DNA of 64,000 bases from Stichopus chloronotus (taxonomy: Eukaryota; Echinodermata; Holothuroidea; Aspidochirotida; Stichopodidae), in assembly GCA_021234535.1 (NCBI GenBank), contig CM037842.1, positions 24,491,106 to 24,555,105 of the forward strand, read 5' to 3'. Every line of letters starts with the position of its first letter. Position 1 is the first letter of the stretch. Below, piece after piece: positions 1-12,700 of this stretch. A program made the position numbers and the translations under genes. The notes under the pieces are model-generated. The model saw only the letters and a program-made list of their open reading frames with translations, did not search any database and was not told the origin of the DNA.

Positions 1-1303
1 CTATAAGGATCACATTTACTTACTCTGGACTATCCTTTTAAGTAATAGCCAACTGTACGTTAACCACCAGTAACATTCTACTCCAACATTGCCTCCAACC
101 ATTCCAGCATTGTGGTCGTCTACTTGAGGTCCAAGTTGTGTTATCAGGTACCTGTACCGCCCTAATATTTAAGTCTAATTGTTAGTTAAGCTCTAATTAA
201 TTGAACACCCTTATCATTTTCGCCTGGTCAACTTGTACATTGTAATGAAAATCTGTCTGAACCTAAAGTTCGAAGGAGTTATTATATTTTAGTTGAAACG
301 TAAAGCAACCTTCTTGTTCCATCTGTCATCTGCTTGCATACATATTTTATTTGTATAAGACATATACAAGTCTTTTTTGTCACCTTATCCGTGACAACTG
401 TGGTAAAAGTACTGTACCCTATACTGTAGTTTTTAGTTCATTAACAATCGTGCATGGTGTGTGTAGTGTTGTGCCATATCAACAAGTTTGATGCTTATTA
501 TTGGAGTTGTTACACAGGGGTGGGGTTCAGGGGTTCTGTCTTAAATAATTGGAATACTATCGCAGTGCAAATATGTGAAGCTACTGGTCTAGTAGTAATT
601 TATCACAAGATTTCAAACAATGCACTGGTTAATACAGATAATGCAAATCTCTACATACTGTATGCACAGTAAGTACCGGGTAGCTCATTAATCTTGAGTA
701 GTGATCATATATACTGTACTTAAACAAGTAAAGACCTCTTCTTGAATGTACCATACCACCATGTATTTAGCATTGCGTGGTCGTGTCCTCTGCATACTGC
801 ACAAGTGTACTTGTATATAGTAGCCCAGTGACCTAGCCCCTCCACAAGTCCACCCCCCAATCCCCACTGGAAATTGACATTTCTTCAAATCATACTTGCT
901 ATTACTGTGGCAACATACACTGAAGTGAGCTATTTAAGCCTCCAGGAACCTAGCCATTCATATTTCACAAATTCAAAACCCACTTCACTTGCATGTTCCT
1001 TCTAGTGAATAATGGCTCATGGAAATAATTTAGATATGTTGGCGATTGAATCCTCAAGTGTGCACATTACAATATGGGGTAACGTACATTATGTACTGTT
1101 TGCAAGTATTGCACGTTGTCAGTGCAGCATAACTTGTAAAGATTTGTGCATAGCATTTTGTGCCCTCGTCTGCTTTATTTCTAGCTGAATTGAGGAGGAT
1201 TGGCAAGCCACAGTATGTCAGTGAATAATTAATCCAGTATTTCATCTCATTTTGCTATTCAAAATTATAAGATTGCTACACAAACTGAATATTGTGTAGT
1301 GGT
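1..1303. other. AT-rich non-coding sequence, no gene seen
   Basis: No frame longer than about 70 codons with coding character was found on either strand. Scattered TACTGTA/GTACAGT words resemble those of the rest of the left half of the window. No recognisable transposon end was seen before the element that starts near 1304. Confidence 0.5.
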
Positions 1304-1349
1304 TTTTGATTCCTTGCCGTAGGCAGGGGAATCAATGCAGTCCTGATGT

Positions 1350-1382
1350 TGTGTGTGTGTATGTACGTGTGTGTGTGTGTGA
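1350..1382. repeat. (GT)n microsatellite
   Basis: GTGTGTGT-rich tract just inside the left end of the repeat. A longer GT/GTAT version sits at the same place in the copy at 4618. Confidence 0.8.
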
Positions 1383-2134
1383 CGGTTGCTCGTAAACACT
1401 CTATCTCAAGAAGGGTAACTCTGAATAATTTCATTTTTGGCGTGTAGGTTGCCCATATTGAGTAGATGATCCCTATTGTTTTTGGTGTCCAAATCTTGCA
1501 TATTAATGAGGTTATGGGGTAAAACATAAAAAATGTTAAAACTGCCATAGTTCCTTATCCGTGGGTCAGATTTGTTTTAAACTTGATAAGGTTGTCTGTT
1601 ATTAGCAGGTTCACGACCCTGTGAAATTTAATGCTTATCAATAGAGAGGAGGGGATAATTTTTCACTATAAAACAATAATAATAGCCTAAACACCATTAT
1701 TGTGGTTACTATAAACTACCGTACAAATGCATACGGGGTCTACATTGTGCAATTTCAGTTTTGATTCTGTCGCACACAGTTAACTCAATGGGATTGCTCC
1801 CTACAGTACTGCATCTGTAACTTAGTGAGTAACTGCTAGTGTAGGGCTGCCATAAGTTGTCCAGAGAGATAGTCTTGGTATGGGGGGTCATGGGGTCAGA
1901 TAGATAAGGTGGGTGCACTGGAATGTTAATGGGTTTTTAAAAAAAAAATGAGGAAAATAAAATACCATCTGTTCTGTTATTTATTTGGATAATATCAATA
2001 TCCAGAGAGACAGCTGATAGCAGAACGAGGTTTATTAACAATCAAATTGGAGTGCTTTCAATCATATTTCACAATGTCGGAAACGATGGGGGAAGCAAAA
2101 ATATTGAGGAGGAATCATCACTTAGGGTCAACTT

Positions 2135-2588
2135 ATGAGGACTTTGAGTGTGTTAAAAGCTACTTGTAACAAGGAAGAAATTATTGCAGAGTCGGTAAAG
2201 GGAAATTTGCAAAAGGCAGAGCGCCAATTTGAGGCAATGGAAGAGGTTCATGCTGATCTGGCTGGGTTGTTGTCTGATGAAGTATTTGAGCAAGCAGAAA
2301 GCTGGATGTTGGAATGCCAAAAGCATTATACTGAGGAGAGGGAGGAAGCACTGAAAAAGTTGAAGGAGGAAAGTGACTTTCAAATAAGCGTTGGAATTAC
2401 CTAAGGCAGAAATTTCACCATACGATGGAGACCCAAGAACATTCTGGTCCTTTATGAAGAATTTTGAGGTAAATATGGCAGACAAGCTGAGTTCAGATGA
2501 GGTAAGGTTGAGTTATTTGATTCAACTAACAACAGGCAAGACTAGAAGCAGCATTGATTACTGTGTGTTTCTTGGAGCTCAGAGATAA
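2135..2588 (+). pseudogene. BEL/Pao-type gag fragment (DUF1759-like), frameshifted
   Basis: One frame (2135-2404) encodes a charged, probably coiled-coil segment rich in Glu and Lys. A second, overlapping frame (2391-2588) encodes LPKAEISPYDGDPRTFWSF followed by a segment containing LSYLIQLTTG. This matches the pattern of the DUF1759 region in BEL/Pao gag: LPKL, then F.GDP..W..F, then K..YL...L.G.A. The change of frame near 2391-2404 and the abrupt end at the shared repeat sequence (about 2586) show that only a broken gag piece remains. No protease, reverse transcriptase or LTR is visible nearby. Confidence 0.6.
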
Positions 2589-3597
2589 TGTTGACTGATG
2601 TCATACTCATACTGTACTTGATGTGTGGGTTGTATGGCCTGGGTAGGTGATCCCTATTGCTTTTGGTGGACATCAAATGTCGCGGTTATTTTAGGTCACC
2701 AAAATAAAGGTCATTTTGGGTTAAAGACTTGTGGTGTATCAAGAAAAATAACTGCAGTTGATCTTATACTTGTCATGTGAATAATTCATGTTTGTTGTAA
2801 TATAACCATGTAGCAAGGAATCACAAAGCCTTTTGGCATTCTGGTTGCACATACCGTACAACTGTAGGGGTTTCTCTGACTTTGCAACGAAATATCGAAG
2901 AAACTCCCAAACTACTATGGGAATTTTGAACACTTAATTATTCCCTACTTTGTAGTGTTCATGATGTGCATGTACAGTAATATAATGGGCTGCTTATAAC
3001 CTCAAAATTTGAATGCTGTTGGAACAGTTAGTCAAAGCTTGCTATTAAGGTAGTCCTTGATAAGCACAGATTGGTAAATGGTTTTAAAATTGTAATACTG
3101 GAGCTCCCATTCTCTGAACTTTATTGAGCCTACACTGTGAGTCTCAAGTCTAGCCATTGTCAAATCAAATGTGAGACCAATTATAAAACTTGTATGCAAA
3201 TGTTATACTGTGAGTGGCCTGGAGACCAGTGCAGTATTTCAAAGTTTGGAATTGAACATGCAACAATATTTTGCTAAGTTTATATCCTCAAAGGGAAAAA
3301 AGGTGTTTGTTGTACAGAAAACAACATTCTCCCACACTTCAGTTTTTCACCTTTAGGCCTTTCCCTCACAAAGCTCCAAACACACCGAGGATCCCCTAAA
3401 AATATGAGAGTCTGGAAATGACCTCAGATCACTCTCACTACTCCTGGCACTCATAATCCCCCCCCCCCCCTCCACCAAACACTTGCATTCACAAGCCAAA
3501 TCCGTTTTTCCTTGTTCCTTTGTGGTGTCGTCTAATCTGTAATCATTTTAGTTTGTTGCCTGTAATGTTCTTCCCTAACCTTAGGGTGTTGTGAATG

Positions 3598-4130
3598 TTT
3601 TTGATTCCTTGCTGAAGGTATCGCATAGAATCTATGCGATGGTGATGGCGTCTGTGTGTGTATACTGTATGTGTGTACAGCATGTGATGCTGTGACTTGT
3701 AAACAAGATATCTCAAGAAGGGAAAGGTGCTGGAACTTCAAAGGTGGTATATTGGTAGGCCATTGTGAGTAGATGATTTCTGTTGTTTTCATGGAGGTCA
3801 TGGTGATTTGAGGTCACCAGCACATGAAATACGAAGTCCTATGAAGGGAGGTATATCAGCAATATTGGAATGTTGTTGGGTTGGTAGTCCACTGTAAGTA
3901 GATGACCTCTATCGTTTTTCATGGTGGCTAAAGATCATTTGAGGTCACCAGAGGTTAAAGTATGAAAACATATTAAGGTGATCTCTCAGCAACTGAATGT
4001 AACTAGCATTTCAAACTGTTAAACTTGGTAGCAGTTGATGAGTAGATGATCTCTGTTATTTGCATATGGGAGACTGAGAAAATCATGTTTACATATTTAG
4101 TCAAATGTTAAAAATGCAGATTTAGCGATT
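3598..4130 (+). mobile_element. DR1-type repeat, left part (possibly interrupted by copy C)
   Basis: The head TTTTTGATTCCTTGCTG (3598-3614) is followed by the usual hairpin, GT tract and at least two monomers with ATATCTCAAGAAGG and TCATTTGAGGTCACCAG words. No tail is found before 4618. An unpaired tail TTGGCAAGGGATCACAAAG lies at 6605-6623, just after the next complete element. The simplest reading is that copy C (4618-6525) sits inside this element. Confidence 0.5.
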
Positions 4131-4663
4131 GTTGAGATTTGTGCTTATAGCAAAAGCCTTCATTTGTGGACCTACTTGTAGATAACAGTTGTGTAATATT
4201 TTTGGGAAGCCAAGTGTCACATCTTGTCATCACTGAAATGCAGTAGAATGGATCATTCCCATCTCCCCATTCTTGCTCCTTGCCAGAAACTTGATCTTTA
4301 ATGGCAGATAAATGTTGCTAAAAAGAATTTGGTGGCATTTTCTTCAACAAGCTATTGAAAACCTCTTTTTCGGAACCCTCTCCAGACAATCATTTACCAT
4401 CACTTAACGTAGCTTTTTAGATTTATCAGCCACTTCTTTGCCAGCAACTCCCTGTCAAGATTAACAAAGTACATAGTCACCTTTTCCAAAGGAACTACCC
4501 TTAAGCAAGGAAATATTTTTTCTGTTTTTTTTTTTTGCAGAATTTTAACCACACTTCGGTGTCAGGGACTTTCCGATGTCATAATTTTCATATGTATGGT
4601 TTAGATTCCCTGTTCTGTTTTTGATTCCTTGCCATAGGCAGGGGAATCCATGCAGTCCTGATG

Positions 4664-4722
4664 TCGTGTGTGTGTATGTATGTATGTATGTATGTATGTG
4701 CATGTGTGTGTGTGTGTGTGTG
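4664..4722. repeat. GTGT/GTAT microsatellite
   Basis: GT dinucleotides interrupted by a run of GTAT tetranucleotides. Short open frames on both strands here are low-complexity artefacts. Confidence 0.85.
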
Positions 4723-5628
4723 ACGGTTGCTCGTAAACACTCTATCTCAAGAAGAATAACTCTGAGTAATTTCATTTTTGGCATGCTGGTTGCCCATATT
4801 GAGTAGCTGATCCCTATTGTTTTTGGTGTCCAAATCTTGCATATTAATGAGGTTATGGGGTAAAACAAAAAAATTTTTAAAACTGCCATAGTTCCTTATC
4901 TATGGGTCAGATTTGTTTTAAACTTGATAAGGTTGTCTGTTACTAACAGGTTCATGACCCTGTGAAATTTAATGCTTATCAATAGAGAGGAAGGGATATT
5001 TTTTCACTATAAAACAATAATAATAGTTTAAACACCATTATTGTGGTTATTATAAACTACCGTACAAATCTATATGGGGCTAGATTGTACCAAATTACTA
5101 TTGGCATTTGTTGATTCCTTCCACGCAGTTAACTCAATAGGGATTATTGTCGTTGCAGACTTACTTAAGCTTTTTCAGTCTAAGGTAGCCACTCAGGACC
5201 ATGTCATGTTTGAAATAGTATTTTCAATATACTGCATTTGAAAGTAGAGAATAACTTTTTACTTTTCAAACACTCCCTCAGAGGCCTCCATAGGTTGTCT
5301 CAGTAACTGGGAGGTCATGGGGTCAGATAGTTGTCACCTGCGCTTCATTTATCTCTTTGATAGAACAAAGCTGACTCCTGCCCAGTCTACCACTGACTGT
5401 CTCCTGTGTATATTAAGGCATTCCATAAATATTTACTATGAGAATAATCTGCAGTTACTGTATATGTCATCAGAAATACAAGTAGCAAGATACATTGCTG
5501 AGTCTCCAGTGTGTTTTCTCAAAATCTTACAATGGCGATGAAGATGGGTTCCTTTTATTAAGGACTTGGAAAACCTTCAAGGAAGACCTTAATACTAGAA
5601 GAAAATGGATTAAATCCTGACAATTAAA

Positions 5629-6250
5629 ATGTCCTATCCATGTTTTCCTGAGTTCAGTCTCGGAGATAATTTGGATCATGCAAGTATTGGCATGCGGTGG
5701 GAGAAATGGCTACTTCGATTGGAAAACTTCTTCATTTCATTTGATATCAAGGATGAAGCTCGTAAAAGGGCAATGTTACTTCATTTTGGAGGGGAAAGTG
5801 TTACTGAAATATTTCAAACACTTAATGAAACTGGAGACTTTACAGATTATGACACAGCAAAAACCAAGCTGACGGAGTATTTTCAACTTATAAAAAATAC
5901 TGAATACGCGATTTTCAAGTTTCGTCAAGCGAAGCAAGGGAAACGTTGGATGTGTTTACCACCAGGCTGAGGCAATTAGCAAATTATTGTCAGTTTATGG
6001 ATATAGATAAAGAAATCAAATCACAGATAATTCAAAGTTGCAGTTCGTCACAATTGCGGCGAAGAGTGTTGAAGAAACCGAACCGCAACTTACAGTAACT
6101 GAGATATTTGACTTAGGGAGAGCACTTATGATCTCGGATCAAAATGCTACAGAAAGGACCAAAAGTGGAAACAGTACAAAGTAAACTACCGAAAAACTGG
6201 GACAGCATCAAAAAGAAATGGTACAAACAAAGCCCAGTGTTGGAAATGTA
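5629..6250 (+). pseudogene. Gypsy-type gag fragment, frameshifted
   Basis: The frame from 5629 encodes RWEKWLLRLENFF, then DEARKRAMLLHFGGESV, then EYFQLIKNTEYAIFKFRQA. This is the typical capsid-region pattern of Ty3/Gypsy gag proteins in invertebrates: W..W...F..FF, KR..LL...G, then the YF....N.....F.F..A block. The frame breaks at about 5935. The expected continuation (TRLRQLANYC-like, then an Arg/Lys-rich tail) is visible in another frame from about 5955 to 6125. No zinc knuckle, pol gene or LTR is present, so this is a decayed piece inside the repeat at 4618-6525. Confidence 0.65.
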
Positions 6251-6604
6251 GTAGTGACTTTCCAGAAGGGTAATGTTGACTGATATCACACTGTACTTGA
6301 TGTGTGGGTTGGCCATACTGGTTAGGTGATCCCTATTGCTTTTGGTGGACGTCAAATGTCACGGTCATGTCAGGTTACCCAAAATAAAGATCATTTTGAG
6401 TTAAAGGCTTGTGGTGTATCAAGAAAAATAATTGCAGTTGATCTTATACTTGTCATGTGGATAATTCAACTTTGTTATAATATAACCATGTGGCAAGGAA
6501 TCACAAAGCCTTTTGGCTTTCTGGTTTTGTTATATGGTCCCTTTCTTCTCCCTGGTTGCTTCTTTTTAAAGTGATTGTGTGTGTTTGAAAAAAGGATCGA
6601 GATA

Positions 6605-6638
6605 TTGGCAAGGGATCACAAAGTCCTTTGACTTTCTG
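6605..6638 (+). mobile_element. Unpaired right terminus of a DR1-type repeat
   Basis: TTGGCAAGGGATCACAAAG followed by TCCTTTGACTTTCTG matches the tail of the family. It probably pairs with the unpaired head at 3598, with copy C nested in between. Confidence 0.45.
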
Positions 6639-6639
6639 T

Positions 6640-7570
6640 TTATAATATTTTCACAGTTTGAGCATTTTGTCTGTCACCTGTCAGATCTCCAAGCGCTCGA
6701 AGTAATCCAGCCTAAGCCCATATTAACATTATTACCTATTCATACATACTTGGAAAGAATCCTCAACTCCTATTGGCCCATTTCAGTCAGGTGACTGTGG
6801 GTTAATCGCTGGTAACCCAACTTGTTAAACCATAGGCGATCACCGGCGGATGGATACAATAAAACTGAAGATCGACAGTGTGTTTTCAGTCTGCTATATC
6901 TTGCACAAAACAATGGCTAACATTAACACAGTATTACTAGTATCAGGCCTACACTAGGGAAGTAACAGTCAATTAGAAGTTTGTAGTTCTAACGTTACCT
7001 AGGGCCTGCTCTAAAGTAAAATGTAGTCAAATCTACGTAACAACAGCACAGTATACTGTCAGTGGTAATCCCTCTGACGTAGGGTAGCCTAATCTTACCT
7101 AAATACCAGAATTGTGTTGAGTGAAACCTGCTTCCATATATTTTGAACACCTTAAAAGTTTAATAGCCTACCGGAATTAGCTTTCCTTCTTTGTATAATT
7201 CTGCTGAGATATTCAAAAACAATTCCCTATGCAATAACATTGTAAAGAGGGTACCTATCGCACAACGGGTACCTCTGCAAAGAAAGGGACCTTGACTAGG
7301 GATGAGGGTTCTTCTGGGCCTGCAGGTTCATGGTCAAGAACAACTAGAAGACAAAAGCGCGCAAAGGCAATCCCTTCCCATCCCCCATACTCATAATGGT
7401 CTACCTCAGTCCCAGCAGGGGAACCAGATTATAATTTAGGAACTGAGGCCCAGATGAGGATTCCCTTTATAGTTCTCAGTTTTATGCTCAAAGCGGAACC
7501 TGAAAGTGTCATGGTCCCTCCCCAAACTTTCAACTGAAAGAGCTAAACATAACACAATGTCTTGTTGGGG
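6640..7570. other. No feature recognised
   Basis: AT-rich sequence without a coding-quality frame or recognised repeat end. A few TAGGCCTA-like words are present. Confidence 0.4.
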
Positions 7571-7827
7571 TGAGGGAGACTTCAAGGATAGATTATTCAA
7601 AAAAAGGAAGGACAATATCCTTCTTTTCAAGAAAGTTTCTCACCGATAGAACCTCAGTTATTTGTTGCTCAATGATTTGTTCAACCAAACTTTTCCAAAT
7701 CCAAATGTTGCAAGAAAGCATTTGTAGATAGGCTATTTATTGGTGAGACTGAATAACTTAACAATGATTCAAGCTATTGTCTTTGTATGCCATACTGGTA
7801 TATTCTAAAAGCCCTATTTCCCTTGAA
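7570..7827. mobile_element. Truncated TTAA-type MITE
   Basis: The sequence from TTCTTTTCAAGAAAGTTTCTC onward, through TCAGTTATTTGTTGCTCAA, matches the interior of the MITE at 24071-24421. It ends in the same terminus, GCCCTATTTCCCTTGAA (7811-7827). The opposite terminus is missing, so this is a partial copy. Confidence 0.55.
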
Positions 7828-9525
7828 ATTTTCACAGCACATGCATATACTGTAGATGCGTGGTTCCTCTGGACACGCATCTTTGCTTTTTTATGGCATT
7901 GACTCAAGATGCATATCATGCTACTGTGCTGTCCATATTACAGTATTTGAGTTCAACATCTACAGTAGCTGTCACAGTGTAAAAGTCTTATCCATGCAAT
8001 CTCTCAGGAGGTACAGCACAGTACAGCATATAGTTTCAAGCATTCTCACATAGAACTGTACATACTAGTACAGTATATACTGTAGATACTGTAGGTATAC
8101 TGTAATGCATATTGGCTCATCATTTTAACTTTGAGATAAAAAGTGAATTTTAAGTCTCGGAAATGATGCTGAAATACTGTATGTAATACCTTGAGAGCTG
8201 GTCAGTCTTGGGTTCTGCAATACTGTACATCAGATTTGACACAGTAAATAATGATAAATTAGCAGGATTAAGTGCAAATTAAACTGGGAAACTGGAAAGT
8301 AATGCTGATGACAGAGAATGCAACTAACTGCAGTACATATACAGTATGCATTGCAGAAGTTGCTGGATGAGTGAACTTGCTTATTACAACACATTGATAT
8401 GGTATTAATAGTGATGTCAGTGCATCATGACTGACAGGTTCAGCATCATTATTATTTACATCATTGTTGTGGGGTTTTACCTGTCTCATCACAACCATAG
8501 CACTCTACAGTATAGAGTCCAGGAAATCTGTTTGAGTGCCACTGTATCAGTTAGCATCTGGTCATTTTATGTATACATATTGTTTAATAAAACAAGAAAA
8601 GTATGCCTGTCATAATGTGTGTACTATGTAGAGCTGTGATACGTAAGTGTTCACCCTGACTGCATGTTGACCATGGTTTCAGGAACAGGATCTTTTGTCC
8701 ACACTCACTTTGTACAGTAGTGTAGTTTCAAAATTGTCTCCTTTGCATTAGGAGGTTTGGGGTTGAGTCTAACTTATGCTCTTGTGTACTGTTTGCACCC
8801 TGTACTATATACTGTGCAGTAATAGAAATGCCTTTGACTCAACAAGCAACATGAGTAGGGTTGCTGCGATATTGTGATATCGGCAAACAGTATCGTTATG
8901 AGACTTTACTCCTGATATTGTTTGTAAAATGACCCTGATGGTATCATCTGTGCACTTGATGAAAAAGAAAGGTTTGTTAGAACAGACATGGATCACACAA
9001 TAAATACCACATACACTGAAACAAGAAATCAGACCTTAAGGTGATATTATGCTTTAATGAACTAGTTTGATTTTGTCGTAACCAACTTAAGGAGACTGTA
9101 CAAAGTGGATCTGTGCACAATCATAGTTTTTACACACATTTATTCAGGTGTGCTTTGGTTCCAACTTTCCTTTATGATATCATGGTATTGTTTGGCAATT
9201 GAGAGAAAAGTGCTCCTGATATTGGTTTTGAAAGTTTCATATCACAACAACACTAAACACAAGTTTGTTGTACTTTGCACTGAACTTGATCATACAGGTG
9301 TTAGCTGCTTAATTGGTGAGTATCACACACTGCAATGTGATGAGCACATGTACAATACAAGAAGGCCACTGTACTGTATGGCTGTCATCTCCAGCAGACT
9401 AAATTTTGATGGAAAGAAGAATTTATTCTGTATTTGCTCATGTTGTACTGATATTACTTTCCATTCAACTCTCAATCGCTGTACACAGTGCAGTATATTT
9501 TGTGCTTTTTCATCTCTTATAACAG
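7828..9525. other. Non-coding sequence rich in TACTGTA/TACAGTA words
   Basis: No recognisable exon. Between about 7850 and 8350 the heptamer TACTGTA and its near-palindromic relatives recur many times, for example clustered at 8050-8105. The missing first coding exon of the downstream gene could lie here or further upstream, but I could not identify it. Confidence 0.4.
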
Positions 9526-9799
9526 AAAGGGATATTTTCTTTTGTGAACTTGAGGAAGCACTTGAAATGTATTTTGTCTGACAATGACTTTGAGGAGCTA
9601 AGAAAATACTACAATATTGAAGATGGTGGACAGAATTCATCGGAACGGAATGAGAGAAAAGATCAACTTCTTGAGATACTGAAGGAGGAACTGATAAATC
9701 CAGATTGTATAGAAAAAGTGCAAGATGCTTGTAAACACCTTGGAAAAACAGTTACTTCAGAGTTAAAGAAGCAACTGGAAGCCTATCAGTCACATTCAG
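9526..9799 (+). CDS. Exon 1 (first visible): DED/CARD-like death-fold domain
   Basis: The acceptor is a pyrimidine-rich CATCTCTTATAACAG, and the donor is TTCAG/GTAATC. The encoded segment contains HLKCILSDNDFEELRKYY, then RKDQLLEILKEELINPDCI, and ends in a helix with LKKQLEAY. The amphipathic helix spacing and the L..ILK...LI.P..I...........LG pattern resemble death-effector domains, where a hydrophobic helix pair is followed by a loop with Pro. A CARD is the main alternative. The exon ends in phase 1. The frame has no methionine before the domain, so translation must begin in an earlier exon. Confidence 0.65.
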
Positions 9800-12700
9800 G
9801 TAATCTGTAGTCAGATTACTGCTCAGGCAGTTTTTGTATTACATGATCCCCTTTAGTTCTTTTCAAATTGGTGCTTTCTGTGTATTTGTAACAGCTGATT
9901 GTACCAATGTCTTTACCTGTAGTTATCTATACAAGGGTGACATTAAGTTTCAGTTCACATACATTGTGACCTGAATATTGGCATGAAGGGCGAAGAATAT
10001 ATAATCAGTACTGCTTTGCAGAGACTTAGAATAAACATGATCTCTCACCTTTAAGTTCTTTTATGGTCAATTAAGGTCAAGATGAATCTCTTGTCAAAAT
10101 GCATGACCTTGCAAATGACTCATCCTCAAGCATTTGTTGGAAAATTGTACTTCACCCTGTACTCATGTTGAGATATAAAACTGAAGTACTGTTCTGTGTA
10201 TAAACTGAAAGGAAATCGTTCATATTACTATAGTTTTTTTTGTTTTCATTAACCTCTTTTCTCAGAACGTTACATTGAGAGACTTAGCCCAAATGAAGGA
10301 GGTGCAGTCCAAACACTTTCTTTGAAATCGTAAGTCGACTGGGATAAGCATGTAATGTCTTTTTACTAAGTTGATGTTAATAATGGGTTGATCAGCATGA
10401 CAGGCAAACTGTGAAATTAAAGCAACTGTTTATAGTAGCTAAACCATATTCATAATAAACCACTGGTTGTTTGAAGAAATGTTACATAATAGAAATGTGG
10501 GTTCCATGTCATTTGTGGTAACTGTCTTCAACTTGTAAACTATTCGTAGGAAACGACAAATCACTCCCTGAATAAAGTGGGAGTAGACAAAGATATCAAG
10601 CACATCTATAGGTAGACTTCAGTGTCTTTTGAAGAACCAGATGAAAGAGCAAATTAACACGAAAACGTTCAATGAAAGTCATAGTTTAGTACAAACGTTT
10701 TCAAAGATATCACATCTTCCTCCTCAAGTAAGTGAAATATATACAAAAGTAGCAAGACAATATAACATACAGTAAGACAATATACAGTAGTATCAGAAAT
10801 ATAACGTCTGACAGGTTTTAGAAAACGCTGAGTGTATAGGATGATCCATGTTGGAACAGTTGGTTATTTAGAACAGGTATGAGTTTTTTGGCTTCTTGAT
10901 TTTGAGTTCAAAATCTGTATTTCCGGTATCTATGATGGTGAAATTATTGCTGTTTGCTGTTCGGCAGTCTATGCACCGAGTGATGTGTTCATGGATAGCT
11001 GATTTTCCTGAGAGATGTTCCTTGATCCTGGTTGCTAGATGCCTTTTTGTCTTACCAATGTAAGTTTGGTTCTTATCACAAGAACCTTCAAAAGAATAGA
11101 TGGCATTAGCTTTAAGGCTCTTAGGAGTCTTATCTTTCAAGGAAAAGTAGTTACCAACTTTGAAAGTTTTGAAAACCACATGGCATTTCTTACTGATACT
11201 TCTAAGGTGATAAGTTAAAGATCTTTTAAAGTTTAGTGATGGGTGACCTGTGAATGGAATGGTGACCATGTAATCAATATCATGATCCTCCTTATCTTGA
11301 TTATGCATTCCTGGACTGATCTTTTTACTGAGGAATTTCTTTACACAGTTATCAAAAATCTGACTAGGATAACCATTACAGTAAAAGATTTCTTTTAATT
11401 TGGATACTTCTACATCGAATAAGGACCAATTGCTACAAACAACATACGCTCTATTTAGAAAAAACAATTGATTAAACCAGTTTTCCATATCCATAGACAG
11501 ATAGCATGAAAATTTAGGAGTACATTTGTATTACTAGGCTTACGATAGACTGTTGAACTGTAGGATGAATCAAGTCCAAAAAAAAAAAAGGAAAAAATTC
11601 ACTAAAGTTGGTCCCAATGGGCTACCCATCATTACATCATCAATTTGACATTACAGTTTCCCTTTGTGGAGAAAGTATCCCCCAGTTGCAATCTGTAACA
11701 ATTTTTTGAAAATCTACCTAGGATATCCTGGCCTGGAATCTTGCCGGTAGACATATTCACATACAATATCAATAGTTTCAGTGAGAGGGATATTAGTGAA
11801 TAATGAAGCCACATCATAGCTCACAAGTTTTGAAAAGACTTGAAATTGAGTGATTTTAGTTGTTCTATGAAAGAAGTAGTTGATCCCAGCATATAAGTAG
11901 TTGACATGCTGTCATTGATAATTTTCACAAGATATTTTGCTAGTTTATATTCTGCAGTTCCGATCATAGAGACCACAGGTCTGAGTGGAATATTTTCTTT
12001 GTGAACTTTAGGAAGCCTGTAGATTTTAACAGGCTGACTACCTGAATTTACAATATTGCTAAATACATTGTCAGGAAGGATATATTTGAGATTTTTGTTC
12101 TATTTTTGTAACTATAGAATTTTCTTTAGATATTATTGGGTGTACTTTACCTTCATCCACCTTGATTTCCTTAAATTTTGCACGATCCAAAACTAAGTCA
12201 TTAAGTTTGGTGTAATAATCCTGATTATTAGGTATGACAAGTCCATTTCCTTTATCAAATTTGCATAATTTGATGCTATCATTTATACTTAATAATTGTA
12301 AAGTTCTGTGTAGTTCTTTGTTTGTTTCTTGGGACATGACTGTTTTGCAGTTAGGAAAGTTCAGTGTTGAGTGTTTCACTGCTTCCAGACATGGGGTGGG
12401 TAATTCTTCATTCTCCATTCTTTAAGTGATAGACCTGTTTTTCTATTGCCGTCTTGATATCTATCTCATTCATTGAACGGGGCAGGATATGGTGCTTTAA
12501 GCCATACCGGTACCAGAGTGCTTCTTCTTGGCAGTCAGGTGTTGGGTGTCTTTGAGACTTCCATAGTGCCAAGAGTTTCCGTTGGTGGTTTCTGTTGATG
12601 TTAAGTGTTTCCTCTTTAATGCTGGCATTCAGTTTGGCAATGAGAATATGATATCCAAGGAATGGTTGTTCAAATTTCCGTTTGAGTGTTTGAAAAACAT

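Larger units (their letters stand above)
1304..2845 (+). mobile_element. Non-autonomous DNA-transposon-like repeat carrying a gag fragment (copy B)
   Basis: The left end reads TTTTGATTCCTTGCC (1304-1318), followed by a small hairpin and a GT-rich tract. The right end reads AGCAAGGAATCACAAAGCC (2812-2830), an imperfect reverse complement of the left end, so the two behave as terminal inverted repeats. Interior phrases such as ATCTCAAGAAGGG, a CCATATTGAGTAGATGATCCCTA-like stretch and GGGTCA words recur in many other repeats of this window. The first 450 bp are nearly identical to 4618-5090, and the last 260 bp nearly identical to 6268-6525. The middle contains a BEL/Pao-type gag fragment. The transposase family is unknown. 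Confidence 0.6.
4618..6525 (+). mobile_element. Non-autonomous DNA-transposon-like repeat carrying a different gag fragment (copy C)
   Basis: The left end TTTTTGATTCCTTGCC (4618-4633) and right end TGGCAAGGAATCACAAAG (6491-6508) form inverted termini. The first about 470 bp and last about 260 bp closely match copy B (1304-2845). The central insert differs: here it is a Gypsy-like gag fragment, in copy B a BEL/Pao-like one. The junctions fall at equivalent points, after GGTCATGGGGTCAGATAG and before AATGTTGACTGAT. Confidence 0.6.

Noticed and set aside
4621..4806. Val/Cys-rich frame over the GT tract
   Set aside because: Pure microsatellite translation.
9105..9581. 158-codon open frame ending over exon 1
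   Set aside because: It is in a different frame from the phase-consistent exon chain and shows no family resemblance. The acceptor at 9525 and downstream phases favour the other frame.
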